Source: Penium margaritaceum (lineage: Eukaryota > Streptophyta > Zygnematophyceae > Desmidiales > Peniaceae). Taken from it: 31,895 nucleotides of DNA. A model generated the notes under the pieces. That model did not search any database, was not told the origin of the DNA, and saw only the letters and a list, made by a program, of their open reading frames with translations. This document shows, in pieces, positions 10,575 through 20,672 of the stretch. Location: NCBI GenBank assembly GCA_023375785.1, contig SZWC01004905.1, positions 58,499 through 90,393 of the forward strand, in the 5' to 3' direction. The number at the start of each line of letters is the position of its first letter. The stretch's first letter is position 1. A program made the position numbers and the translations under genes.

Positions 10575-10865
10575 TCCTCTAGTTAGGGAAGTTTCATGTA
10601 CGTAACCGCTAAGGTCACAAGCAGTGAGAGCGCCTTCGCTCTCACCCAATTTCTCTGTTTGCAAGGCAACATCAGCAGGAGGGGAATACTACACATCTGC
10701 ACCTTTCTACCTTGGGAGCTGACATTAGCCTGCATCTGCTTGCAACGGCCAACGTGAACAGAGGAAGCAGTTCCCTCTTCTCACCAACAGCCAAAAGCGG
10801 CCTCAAACACAGGTTCATCGGTATCAACAATAGGTGCAGCAGTTGTAGTAGTTGTAGTTGTAGGG

Positions 10866-11822
10866 GTGGCAAGGACAGGGGAACCAGGGAATCATTCGCC
10901 CTTCCTCAAGTTTGATGGAGAGGGGTTTGCGCTGTGGAAATGGCAGTTTGAGATTATCATGGATGACAAAGATCTACTAGGATATTTTGACAAAACTAGC
11001 CGAGCACCAAAGGAGGAGGGTGCTGACCTTGTGGCATGGGTCAAGCTCAACAAGAAGGCTCTCGCCATTCTTGTGTCCTCCATACAACCCTCGGTCCTTT
11101 CACACATCAGCGGTTGTACAGTGGCAGCCGCGGCATACGCCAAACTCGACNGAAATGGCAGTTTGAGATTATCATGGATGACAAAGATCTACTAGGATAT
11201 TTTGACAAAACTAGCCGAGCACCAAAGGAGGAGGGTGCTGACCTTGTGGCATGGGTCAAGCTCAACAAGAAGGCTCTCGCCATTCTTGTGTCCTCCATAC
11301 AACCCTCGGTCCTTTCACACATCAGCGGTTGTACAGTGGCAGCCGCGGCATACGCCAAACTCGACAAGGTGTTTCAGTCCTCCTCACTTGCCAACCGTCT
11401 CTTCATTCTACAAAACCTCATCAGCATGAGGGTTGGTGAAGGGGAGGATGTCTCTGCCTTTATGCAGAAGTTTGAGACGCTCTTGCAACAAGCCACCAGC
11501 ATGGGGTGGGACCTGAAATCTGACATGCAGGCGATGATTTTTCTGATGACATTGCCGGAAAGTTCGGGCCCCATGATAACGGTGATTGGAGGGTGGATTG
11601 AAGATCTAGTTTCCTACACCACCGTCTCTGAGTATGTGCGGAATGAAGCCATGCGTCGTAGCACCAGTGAAGCAAACATGGCTGCCTTTGCCTCACGGAG
11701 CAGCGGCACCTTCCGCAATACATCCTCCTCTAGTTACAAGGGAAACCACAGCACTAGCAATAGTGGAAGGGGTGCCAAACGCCAAGGAAACTGCCATAAC
11801 TGTGGCAAGGTTGGACACTAGG
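10866..11822 (+). pseudogene. Copia gag, broken by assembly duplication and a stop
   Basis: The ATG at 10866 gives MARTGEPGNHSPFLKFDGEG, the usual start of copia gag (the Lys-Phe-Asp-Gly motif, then WKWQFEI). The capsid (UBN2-type) region follows, with KVFQSSSLANRLFIL and a FMQKFETLLQQ helix. A CCHC zinc knuckle begins CHNCGKVGH at the end, but a TAG (11820-11822) sits inside the knuckle and the position of the last Cys reads TAC (Tyr). The frame break at 11151 is not biological: bases 11152-11365 repeat 10937-11150 exactly, and without one copy gag is continuous up to the TAG. The protein would form the virus-like particle and bind element RNA. Confidence 0.85.
10937..11365 (+). repeat. 214-bp exact duplication around a single N (assembly artefact)
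   Basis: 10937-11150 and 11152-11365 are identical as far as I can compare, separated only by the N at 11151. The copy boundaries coincide with the N, as expected for two contigs whose overlapping ends were placed side by side instead of merged. Confidence 0.9.
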
Positions 11823-12467
11823 CTCGAGAGTACCGTGCACCCAAGAGAGAGGGAGGAGACGGGGATGAATGGCGAGGGGGAAATGGTGGTAAGGATCCCA
11901 CAAGCTTGATGGCTGAGTGTGCCTCCAACAAAGGGAGGGTGATACTCAGGCCAAGTGCTTACGGCCTTGACTTGGGCACAAACGAGCACACCACTTACGA
12001 GAAGAGAGACTTCATCTCTCTTGCTCCATGCAACAAGGACTTCAGAGTTGCCAACGGCAAGGTCGAGGCACCAGAGGGGATTGGTGACAAGCTGGTTACA
12101 GTGGGTGTCAAACGGTGGAGATTCGAACCTCAAGCTAGAGGGGGTGGTCTACTTGCCCTCCTTCACAGCCAACCTTCTCTCCGTCTCTAAGGTAACTGAC
12201 CATGGCATGACAGTGGTCTTCATAGAGAAGGAAGCGGTGATAGTCCCTACCAAGGACATCAACATCTCCTGCTCTGCTAAGAAGGTTGTTGCAGAGGTTC
12301 CTCGCGTTGATGGACTCTATGTCTTGCAAAACAAAATGACAACTTCAACGACTGAATCTTCAGTCGAGCGTGATGATGAGGAGAGCAGTGATGTAGATTC
12401 AGATGAGGAAGGACATGTTGGATCAGCGGAAGCAGTGGTAGCAAACGATTCAGCAACAAAAATGTAA
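11823..12467 (+). pseudogene. Copia protease region, active site degenerate
   Basis: After the gag stop the same frame continues to a protease-like segment, YGLDLGTNEHTT at about 11958-11993. Copia aspartic proteases normally read D-S-G-A here; the Asp is kept but the Ser-Gly-Ala context has become Leu-Gly-Thr, so activity is doubtful. A frameshift near 12110-12135 moves the reading to a second frame, which carries the conserved follow-on VVYLPSFTANLLSVSKV. That frame ends at TAA 12465-12467 after an acidic Glu/Asp/Ser stretch. Confidence 0.75.
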
Positions 12468-13463
12468 GCAAATACAACTACAGGGGCTGTTCATTCTAGC
12501 CTGTGCACATCCTCCAAGAACCTGTGGCATAGGCGCTTTGGACACGTGGCTCATCGTACATTGGACCTCATGGAAAAGCAGGAGCTCGTGCGTAAGATGG
12601 AGCTAGGTGATGAGGCGGAGGGAGCCGGGATCATGTGTGAGCCATGCCTTCAAGGCAAGGCAAAAAGGAAACCCTTCAAGCGCAATGACACGAGTGCTCT
12701 CGCACCCCTTGACCTCGTGCACTCTGACGTGTGCGGTCCCTTTCGCATACCTCCAAATGGAGGCAACAGATATTTCCTCACATGCATTGACGACAACAGT
12801 CGCAAGGTGTGGATATACATTCTCAAAAAGAAATGTGAGGTGAAGGAGAATCTGCAAGCTTTTGTTGCTATGGTTGAGCGACAGAGTGGAAAGAAGGTGA
12901 AGGCATTCAAGACGGACAATGGGGGAGAGTACGAGACCTGTACGGAGTGGCTCAAGGCACAGGGAATTGAACACCAGAAAACAAGGCCCTACTCACCTCA
13001 GAGCAATGGCGTAACATAGAGGATGAACCAGTCACTGCTAGGCATGACAAGATGCATGCTCTTTGATGCCAAGCTGCCTCCTAGGTTATGGACTGAAGGA
13101 ATACGTACGGCTACCTACCTTGTGAACATCACACCTGAAGCATCTTTTCAAAGGAGAGGCAAGAAGAAGCAGACACAACAGTTGAAGACAACTCAAGAAG
13201 CATGGTCAGGCAGGAAGCCGGACGCCTCCCATCTCAAGGTGTTCGGTTGCATCGTGTTTGCCAAGATCCAGGCCGGTCAGGACCCTGGAAAGCTTGATAC
13301 AAGAGCACGAAAGTGCATTTTCATCGGCTATGACACCGCCCACAATACTTATCGATTGTGGGACCAAGGAGCCAGGAAGGCCATCCACAGCAAAGAGGTG
13401 GATTTCCACAAAAGGTCTGTGAGTAAGGAAGAGCATCTCAAACTCAAGAACGCTCCAAAATAG
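12468..13463 (+). pseudogene. Copia integrase, catalytic Glu codon replaced by TAG
   Basis: The zinc-binding HHCC domain is visible as LWHRRFGHVAHRTL (about 12519-12560) and MCEPCLQGK. The catalytic core shows the first Asp in HSDVCGPF, the second in KTDNGGEY (about 12910), and the conserved SPQSNG before the third acidic residue. That third position, Glu in active integrases (NG-x-x-E-R-M), reads TAG at 13017-13019, followed by RMNQSLLGM. The C-terminal part continues in frame to a TAG at 13461-13463 with the usual KVFGCIVFAK and FIGYD motifs. The enzyme would insert the cDNA; this copy cannot. Confidence 0.88.
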
Positions 13464-13511
13464 GGAGAGTGGCTCATTCTCCTTGAAGAGAGAGATGAAG
13501 CACCAGCACAA

Positions 13512-14522
13512 TTGCATGGGATAGGTGCTGCAACAGGGAGAGGAGCTCATGAAGATGACTCGGAGGAATCAAACTCTGATTTCGACGTATCCGATCCTCT
13601 GGAACATGAGGATGATGCCTCTCCCATCATAAACGACGAACCAGACCTCCAGCCTCCACATCAACACTACCAGCCAGCAAGTTCAAGGAGCAGTTCACGC
13701 CTCAAAGTACCTGGACAGCATTACGATGCAGATAGGGGTGAATGGACAGGCTTCAACTATTCATTCCTGGTTCACGAGGAGCCAACGTCTGTCGCAAAGG
13801 CACTCACTCGGCCTGACAAAGGAGAGTGGGACAAAGCAATTCGCAGTGAACTCAGCTCCATCGAAGAGAATGGGACATGGGTGCTGGTGGACAAACCTGT
13901 TGGGGCTCACACTGTGGGGTCCAAGTGGGTACTGAAAGTAAAAAGGAAACAGAATAGCAAGATAGACAAGTACAAGGCACGGGTGGCAGCAAAGGGGTTC
14001 TCCCAACGGCCTGGCGCAGAGTACGATGAGACCTTTGCTCCAATTGTGACGTTTGCTTCCATCCGGTCAATGCTCGCCATTGCTGCTGCTGAGAACATGG
14101 AGGTCCACCAAATGGATGTCGAGACGGCCTTCCTTTGCGGCAAACTTGACAAGGAGGTATTGATGGAGGTTCTAGAGGGGGTTGATGCTCCTGAGGGCAA
14201 GGTGTGCAGATTGGTGCAGGCGCTCTATGGGCTAAAACAAGCGCCAATACTTTGGTACCAGGAGATGGACACGTTCATGGCCAAGGAGTCCTTCATGCAC
14301 TGCAACAATGACCCTAGCATGTACGTGCATGAGAGTGACAAAGGAACTATGTTGGTCACCTTGTACGTTGATGACCTGATTCTATGCTCTTCTTCGACGC
14401 AACGGCTAGACGATCTCAAGGGGCAGCTCAGTAGCAGATTTGAGATGGAGGACATGGGTCCTCTTGACTTCTATCTTGGAATTGCCATAAGCGCAACAGA
14501 GCAGCATGTACCATCAGCCTGA
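13512..14522 (+). pseudogene. Copia reverse transcriptase, best-preserved domain
   Basis: This uninterrupted frame of 336 codons starts with an acidic linker (about 60 residues), then the RVT_2 domain: KGEWDKAIRSELSSIEENGT, WVLKVKRK, KARVAAKGFSQRPGAEYDET, and the first catalytic Asp in HQMDVETAFLCG. ALYGLKQAP and the catalytic YVDD (about 14365) follow. It is in the same frame as the integrase and probably continued from it. It ends at a TGA after a frameshift near 14510; the tail resumes in another frame as SLNQTKYIDSVLKRYDMEDC. Confidence 0.92.
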
Positions 14523-15338
14523 ACCAGACAAAATACATCGACTCCGTCCTCAAACGATACGACATGGAAGATTGCAAACCTGCCTGCACACCCATGAGAT
14601 CGAAGTGCAAACTCTCCACCTCCATGTCCCCATCCAACAAAGCGGAGAAAACTGACATGCTAGGCATCCCATATCAGTCTGTAGTGGGCAGTCTCATGTA
14701 TGCCATGGTCGCCACCCGAGCAGATATAGCCCATCCTGTTGGGCAGGTGAGCCGGTTTGTGGCCAATCCCGGTCCACTTCACTGGCAGGCTGTGAAGCGC
14801 ATCATGTGCCACCTTAAGGGGACGCGGCACATGGGGCTCCAGTTTGGAGGCATCGCTGGATCTGCGTCATTGCATCTCATTTGCTACACTATTGCTGCTT
14901 GGGGAGGGAATATCGATGACAAAAATTCTACCTCCGGCTTTGTGTGTATGTTGAATGGAGGTGCAGTAAGTTGGGCAAGTCGCAAGCAAGAATGTGTCTC
15001 TGAAGTACATCGCCTTGGCTCATGTGTTTGAAGAGATGCAGCGGCTATGAAGCTTGCTATCTGAGATGAAGGAACCACAGGCAACGGCAACGGTCATCAA
15101 GATCGACAACATGAGTGCCATTGACATGTCAAAGAACCCTGTCCTGTCCATGCGCACATAGCACATCAAGATCCGTTACCACTACTCTTGAGGCTTGGTC
15201 TACAAGCAGACAGCGGAGCTCGAGTATGTCAGTACCAAGCTCAACCAAGCGAACATGCTTACAAAGCCACTGGACAAGGATCTCCACCAGGCCGGCAGGC
15301 AAGGTTTCGACATGGTCAACGCAAGTGATGACGAATGA
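14523..15338 (+). pseudogene. Copia RT tail and RNase H, frameshifted
   Basis: From about 14520 to 15000 the frame encodes the RT thumb/connection (YQSVVGSLMYAMVATRADIA, MCHLKGTRHMGL) and the RNase H start (STSGFVCMLNGGAVSWASRKQ). A shift at about 15000 moves it to the frame reading LKYIALAHVFEEMQRL; the usual S-S-T-E-A-E bridge is lost, and with it an RNase H acidic residue. Stops follow at TGA 15048-15050, a TAG in the RT-xHIKIRYHY segment (a Lys in intact elements) and a TGA soon after. The recognisable end, LNQANMLTKPLDK, finishes at a TGA 15336-15338. Confidence 0.87.
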
Positions 15339-15373
15339 TGATGGTCACTGACGTAAGGTGCAAGGCAGAGATT

Positions 15374-16026
15374 TAGTGAATGTTTTTGCCCCTTGTTTAG
15401 TGTTGTAGGACGAATCAGGAATGCTCTGCCCATTGTGGAGGTATGACCCCTAGATCTATTGTAGTGTGACTCAACTATGCTCTGTCTCTTGTGAGATGTG
15501 ACCTGTGAGTACACCATGTGGGTGAGTGGTTACCTTGGCCATTTCATTGATTTGGCCAAGTGAGAGGTCATGAGTTCGATCCTGGCCCCATGCACATCTT
15601 GTTTGCTGTGGAAGCTTCCAAGAAAGAAAGTCCGTATTTTCTTGGACGCTACATGGTTGATCTATCACCTTGACACTAGGATGCTTATGTGTCATGCCCG
15701 TAGTGCAAGTCTATTGGTGATGTGGTTGGTTCAGGCCACTTCTCAGGAATGTGCTTTTAAGTTCTAGGACTGGAAAGAAAGCTACAAAAGGACTTGTCTT
15801 GCATGCTGATCAGTTAACCCTTGCTTGATGTTCTCTTGCGTATTGACGAATTGAGCTCTTCTTGAGATGTAATGCTGAGGTGTTAGTACTCTTGAAGGTG
15901 AAGGATATGCCTGGTTAAGTTTGGGCTGCATGACACATGTCAACAAAGGAAGAAGGCCTAAAAGCCTTTGTGAGCTTTTCGGTTTCGCGGCTTCTCTGCC
16001 AGGGGTGAATAGCTCAGTAGCTAACA
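15374..16026 (+). repeat. Right LTR of the copia element
   Basis: It aligns along its length to 9911-10557. The start reads TAGTGAATG where the left LTR has TGTTGAAT, so the TG end is mutated; the right end is CTAACA. The TATA box has changed to CTACAAAAGG (15782-15791). The tRNA-like A box (about 15519-15532) and B box GTTCGATCC (15574-15582) are kept. A weak purine tract precedes it (AAGGCAGAGA, about 15362). Confidence 0.9.
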
Positions 16027-16031
16027 CTCCT
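16027..16031 (+). repeat. Target-site duplication, right copy (CTCCT)
   Basis: It is identical to 9906-9910 and directly follows the AACA end of the right LTR. Confidence 0.85.
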
Positions 16032-16103
16032 TGTGTTTCTTAGGGGTGTGACATGGTTCTTCATCGAAATTGCCTGTCCGGACAAGTGCATAACAAGACA
16101 GAG
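16027..16103 (-). pseudogene. FAR1-like fragment, part upstream of the insertion
   Basis: On the minus strand this piece reads toward the copia insertion as …GNFDEEPCHTPKKHKE. It is in the frame that continues, after removal of the element and one CTCCT copy, into the FAR1-like fragment at 9905. A TGA closes the frame upstream near 16104, so only about 25 codons are seen. An intron boundary or decay may lie there. Confidence 0.35.
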
Positions 16104-17500
16104 AGCACTTTTGTCAAGCGCAGGAAGATACCAATGAAGAGGGAAGGCATTCGGTCACCAATTTTGGCTGGAAAAGAAAAGAAAGAAAAAACCAGGAAAT
16201 ATGGGAGGAATTGCCAAGGTGGCCATGTAGGAGACACAGGATGTGACGGTGACCCATGCTATACTTAACCGATCTGGCTTCCCAGACATCGGGAGACCCA
16301 GCAACACGAGGTGGATCATCAGTGGGAGGGCGTCCCATTCGTCCAGCCGCCACTACAACTAGTCGTTGTTCCAATCCATCTCCAACCAAAACATCACATC
16401 GTCAAATGTGCCTGATGTGTCGTTCAGAGGAGGGTTATCGAGGTGCCACTGCGGAGCTAGACCGAGAGCGGGGGGCGTGTCGTTCTCATCTGGATTTGGT
16501 CGCGTGGCTAGATGCCACGCGTGAAGTTGGGAGGCCATACAAAACAAAGAGTATTTTGTCCACGTAGTATGATATATATTTTATCTACCCACATGGTTAG
16601 GCTTATCGGTGTGCTCTACAACGTGGTCCACCATGAAGAACTCATGTGGGATGTAGCTTCAGTAGCGGCATGGTTGGAGGCGGCTTCAACGGCATCAACA
16701 GCGACAAAGCGAGACTTAATGAGACTGGACCAAGTAGAGAGGCTCAGCGTCGAGACATCGCGGCCCCTAGCCTGACCAATGGAGAATGGTGAGACACGTA
16801 GGATGAGGACATTGTCCACGAAAATGTACCTCTATGAATACAACCTTGTAGCCTTGCGCATGTCATTGTCGACAGGCGGCAAAGTACTTGCGAGCATGCG
16901 GCCTTGTACCCTGGCGCATGTCCATGGCGACCGGCGGTTGCATGACTGTGACAATGACATGTCAATGGCCGCTTATGATAGGCTGCTACAGCATTTGCCA
17001 CAGAGGCAACTGTCAAAGCGTTTAGCGGCCCAATGGAGTTGGCTCGCGTACCATTTGCTGAGCAGACTAGGCAATTCTTAGTGTCGGCAACACGTACAGA
17101 TGCCAGTACATGAACGCCTGCCAGCTCATGGCCCCAAATGGAGTAGGGGGTATTTTGGTACAACCATGATTATGCTCACATTGTGAAAAAAGCCATGCAA
17201 GTATTCTATACGTGGAATGTAAGATAACCGGAAGAAGTTAAACATGTTTACAACGAAAGTACACCCCCATTTTCATGACAAAGTTACCACGCCAAACCAA
17301 AACAAAAATTACATAAGTAGTCATCCTCACGCTGTCATACAGTCACTTGTGAATTGCATACATGCATGACGTGTGCGTGGAGGAAATCAAGTGCATAACC
17401 TCTAAATTGTGTGAAAAGAAATACCAACTAACCCTTGTACTGCAAAAAATGAACAGTATACCATCACATTAAGAATCTGACAATACCAAGGGGTATATGG
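16104..17500. other. Intergenic, no supported gene
   Basis: Open frames on both strands overlap each other without family motifs. The sequence TAGGGGGTATTTTGGTACAA at 17146-17165 resembles the outer end of the right MULE terminus (reverse complement TAGGGGGTTTTGTAAGTTG) and might be a transposon end, but no target duplication supports it. Confidence 0.35.
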
Positions 17501-17650
17501 GGCTCATTTTTCTGGGTTATGGACGAAGGGTGCTTATTGTTATGGGGCATGGGTGGATGAGGCTTATTGTTCCGACATAGTGGCGGATGGGGCTTTTTGT
17601 TCCAAGCAAGGGGAGAATCAGGCTTATTGTCCGAAACAAGGGGCACATGG
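17501..17650 (+). repeat. 30-bp minisatellite, five units
   Basis: Five head-to-tail 30-bp units start at 17501, 17531, 17561, 17591 and 17621. The clearest units begin GGCTTATTGTTCC or GGCTTTTTGTTCC and contain AAGCAAGGGG-like sequence. The family is shared with 4331-4420. On the minus strand it gives a repetitive Pro/His/Asn/Lys open frame of no coding significance. Confidence 0.85.
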
Positions 17651-17756
17651 TCATTCTTCCCATTTGTCTTTCATCGTTGGAGACAATGTCCAATAGCAGA
17701 TTGGTATTAGGAATAGTTCACCTTCTTTCACCGTGTTTTTACAACAAGAAATTCCC

Positions 17757-17860
17757 AAGTAGCCCTTAGTTTTCTCGAACCATCGTCAAAGCGCCGCTAG
17801 TTTTTAAATAATTCTTACTTAGCCCCAAACTTCCGGTGTCATTTCCATGTAGCCACCAAA
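17757..17860 (+). repeat. MULE terminal inverted repeat, left
   Basis: Starting AAGTAGCCCTTAGTTTT, it aligns ungapped to the reverse complement of 24600-24702, with runs such as ACCATC, AAAGCGCC and CATTTC conserved. I count 32 differences in the first 96 positions. Related C-rich units continue to about 17910. Confidence 0.75.
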
Positions 17861-17910
17861 TTTTCATTTCATTTCTATTCATATCCCAACTTTCAACTTC
17901 ATTTCCACTT

Positions 17911-19773
17911 TGCTCCCATCATCGCATGAAGTCCAAAGTTGTCGGGCCGCCATGATAGCGGACTTCATCGACGACAATGTGCAATGTACTTTGGTCGTCT
18001 CCTCCTCTCTGCGTAAGTTGTTGCACATTGTTGTGTTGAACGGTGATTCACGAATCAGTGATCGCAAAGTGGATGAAATAGTACCCGCATGCGAGGCCTC
18101 AGGTCTACGTGCACTTGTGTTGTATCAGGTTTGACACAGCCAAGTTTTAGGGGTATGATATGCCCAAGGTCGTTTGTTCATAACTGTTGCACTTGACGTG
18201 GCACGACTATGTATGGATGAAGGCCACGGATTGGTCCGTTTCTATAAACGTTGTTGTCATGTTCTCGTCGAACGAGGTTGTAACGAACACAACAGTGAAC
18301 AGTGTGTATCACTCGTTACTACTTGTTCACCAGTTTGTATTGAAAACCACACAACATAACCATTCGCTAGGATCTCATAACGGGCACGTAAGTGTTATAA
18401 GATGAGTGGCATGCCATTGCGCTATTTCATGCCACAAATGCTTCAAATGACCAATAAAAATGACCGAACCTTGAGCTGGCGATTAATGGCCATTGTGCTT
18501 GCTATCGACCTGATATTTCAATGTACGGCGTCGGCACACCACATGTGGTATGCAAACATCACTTGGTTTTGCCATCAGGTTGGTTCATTTCCGGTAATTC
18601 ACTCTTGTTCTGTGAGCGACGTTTTTCTACAGCTAGTTTAGCGAATGAAAATGTCACACAGGTATACCCGTCTCTACAATTTGGGTTTTGGTTTGCATCC
18701 CAAACTTACGCTACGCAAACCGGGACATACACATATGTTATGCCATGCGACAGGTTCCCGTCGTGCGGTACAAAGTGACCTATGTTGACATCCTTACACA
18801 CCTATGCCATCCGTATATACATCGTGACAACCAACAGACATAAATCCGCTCATCATCACGGACACCTTATCAATGGGCCCGTGTGGGACCCAGCCACTCC
18901 AACCATGGACCCCATAGCTGTTTAATGTGTTTGGTTCATCATCAAGGAGGAATGGGACCAGTAGACAGCCCGGAACCTGTAGATCTGGCAACCGTGTGCT
19001 AGGTATTAGGCCGTAGAATGCCGACTCCTCATCCGTTGTTCAGTCCGGCTGTGTGGGAGCCGAGGTCAACAATTGAGCTGCCTAGGTCCTAATTGTGTCG
19101 TGTAGGGGCAACATGTAAATGAATATGATGAATTCATTTGCAAATTACCCTCTGGCTGTGGAGAATTGTTTACAGTGTGTCCCCACGTTCTCTCATGTTT
19201 TTAATAGTGACACTTCCACCACCAACTGTGCATCCAATTTGCCCTACCACATTCTGACAATTCCATCACCAACCTTGCAAATTGAGTAACGATGACTTTT
19301 ACGTTAAGATTGAAAAGTAAATCTCTACTATTCTTTAAGGACTGCAAGTTTGTATGTTCATGGGGTGCATGATGTTTTCTTAACTTCACCAGTAACATGC
19401 GTGCATTGGTCAATGTCGATGAACATGTTTAGTGACATTTTTTGTGTTACATACGAATTCCAACAGCATCATTCAACGTTGTACAAGCCTGTATGTTCAG
19501 TCTTCAAGGACATAAGGGTATGAAGTTGTGAATGAACTATCAATCGTCTGTAAACTGATGTTAATTGCCTGCTAAGGACTGGAAAGGAGGAAGAACTTGT
19601 ATCCATGCTTTTATGAGATGTCAAGCAACACTCAATATGAGACAATCCTTCTCTAGTCATTGATGTGCATGAATCTGAAATAGGTTGTCATGTACACAAA
19701 GAACATAGCAAGCACAGGAATTTTTTTTCCACACACATCGTTCATACCAATAGTGCAATGGTCTCAAATCACA
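17911..19773. other. MULE interior, left part, no recognised gene
   Basis: Between the left inverted repeat and the transposase remains there are short open frames on both strands (for example 17910-18134 plus) with no motif I recognise. This may be untranslated transposon sequence or captured host DNA. Confidence 0.35.
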
Positions 19774-20097
19774 TTAGGCAATCCATTCCCGGACGGAGAG
19801 TGGCCAACCATGAATCCACATAATGACATCACTGGCAGCACATGGATACCATTCCACACACTCTAGTGCATTGTGAAACACCTCCATAGACGGTCCACCT
19901 GACATATCCCCCCTACCACACTTTGAACTGAGTGTTGTGCCATGTGTAATATGGCACCCATGCTTCCCACACTTCATGCCCCTCGTAGACACAAGAGCTA
20001 CTCCTCTCTTCCATAGACGAATCCCATTAGTGAATCTTCTCCTCTGCACCTTCTTGTCTGGAACGTAATGCAACACCTTGAACCAGGTTGTAACCTG
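19774..20097 (-). pseudogene. Unrecognised minus-strand open frame within the MULE
   Basis: About 105 codons (…TTWFKVLHYVPDKKVQRRRF… to …MWIHGWPLSVREWIA) have balanced composition and several Cys/His residues (GMKCGKHGCHITHG). It lies downstream, on the same strand, of the transposase pieces and could be a C-terminal exon, a second MULE gene or part of a captured gene. I do not recognise the family. Confidence 0.3.
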
Positions 20098-20349
20098 AAA
20101 ACGTCAACAAGCACAAGAGGAGGCATGGAAGCACTTTGAAATACAAGTCAAAACATGCCATCATATGTCTAAATTGATGCTAAAGCAATGTGTGGCATGA
20201 GCAGGACTTTCTCACTAAAACATTCACACCCCGATGACAAGTGGCACCAAATGAATGTGATGCAGTCTTCAATTACCTTCACACGACAAAATCCACGTCT
20301 AGAATTTCCATGCCCTATACCAAACCCCGTCTCATTGCATATTGCTACC

Positions 20350-20640
20350 TCATGCAACCTCTTTGGCCTCAAACCATGCATGTCTCATCTCCTCGTCGTA
20401 GTTGAAGTCGTCCTCTGAGGTCTCACTATCCGAACTCCACCCTGTGCCTGTCTTCGATCCCAAAACCTCACCCCGTACACCACCCTCACCATTGTCCGTG
20501 TCGTTCTCACCTTCCTCGTAATCCTCCCTATCCCTAGTATTGTTTTTGGGGTTGTCATCTGTCTCTTGCTCCTGTGTGGCGTCACTACCGCTCTCTACAC
20601 CGCCTTCTTCCTTGTCACCGTGTGAAGTAGCCCATTTAGT
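20350..20640 (-). pseudogene. Acidic open frame downstream of the MULE zinc knuckle
   Basis: Ninety-six codons are open between a TAG (20641-20643) and a TGA (20350-20352). There is no ATG near the start, so it would have to be an exon or a continuation by frameshift. The product is strongly acidic and hydrophilic (KWATSHGDKEEGGVESGSDA, DREDYEEGENDTDNGEGG), ending SEDDFNYDEEMRHAWFEAKE. It is in a different frame from the neighbouring 20673-21041 piece. It is probably the eroded disordered tail of the transposase; a separate gene is possible. Confidence 0.35.
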
Positions 20641-20672
20641 CTACAGTCCCGTGGCTGCTGCTCCAATCAATG

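Larger units (their letters stand above)
9911..16026 (+). mobile_element. Ty1/copia LTR retrotransposon, complete in structure, coding-dead
   Basis: The element has two LTRs of about 650 bp, 5-bp target duplications, a primer-binding site and gag-protease-integrase-reverse transcriptase-RNase H in that order, the copia order (integrase before RT). Its length is 6116 bp as assembled, about 5900 bp once the 215-bp assembly duplication is discounted. Coding lesions are many: TAG 11820-11822, a frameshift near 12110-12135, TAA 12465-12467, TAG 13017-13019, TAG 13461-13463, a frameshift near 14510, another near 15000, and three stops in RNase H. The LTRs agree at roughly nine in ten positions by eye, so insertion is old. 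Gag and the start of pol share one frame once the artefact is removed, consistent with an ancestral single polyprotein. Confidence 0.93.

Noticed and set aside
11820..13463. Programmed amber readthrough in the copia polyprotein (three TAG codons in frame)
   Set aside because: The element also has a TAA, a TGA and at least three frameshifts, and one TAG replaces a catalytic residue; general decay is simpler.
17146..17165. Outer left end of the MULE
   Set aside because: It resembles the outer right end but lies about 600 bp outside the aligned inverted repeat and no 9-bp target duplication was found; kept only as a possibility.
17464..17646. Repetitive Pro/His/Asn/Lys minus-strand peptide
   Set aside because: It is simply the translation of the 30-bp minisatellite.
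17501..17650. CRISPR array
   Set aside because: The units are contiguous 30-bp tandem repeats without spacers, in a eukaryotic genome.
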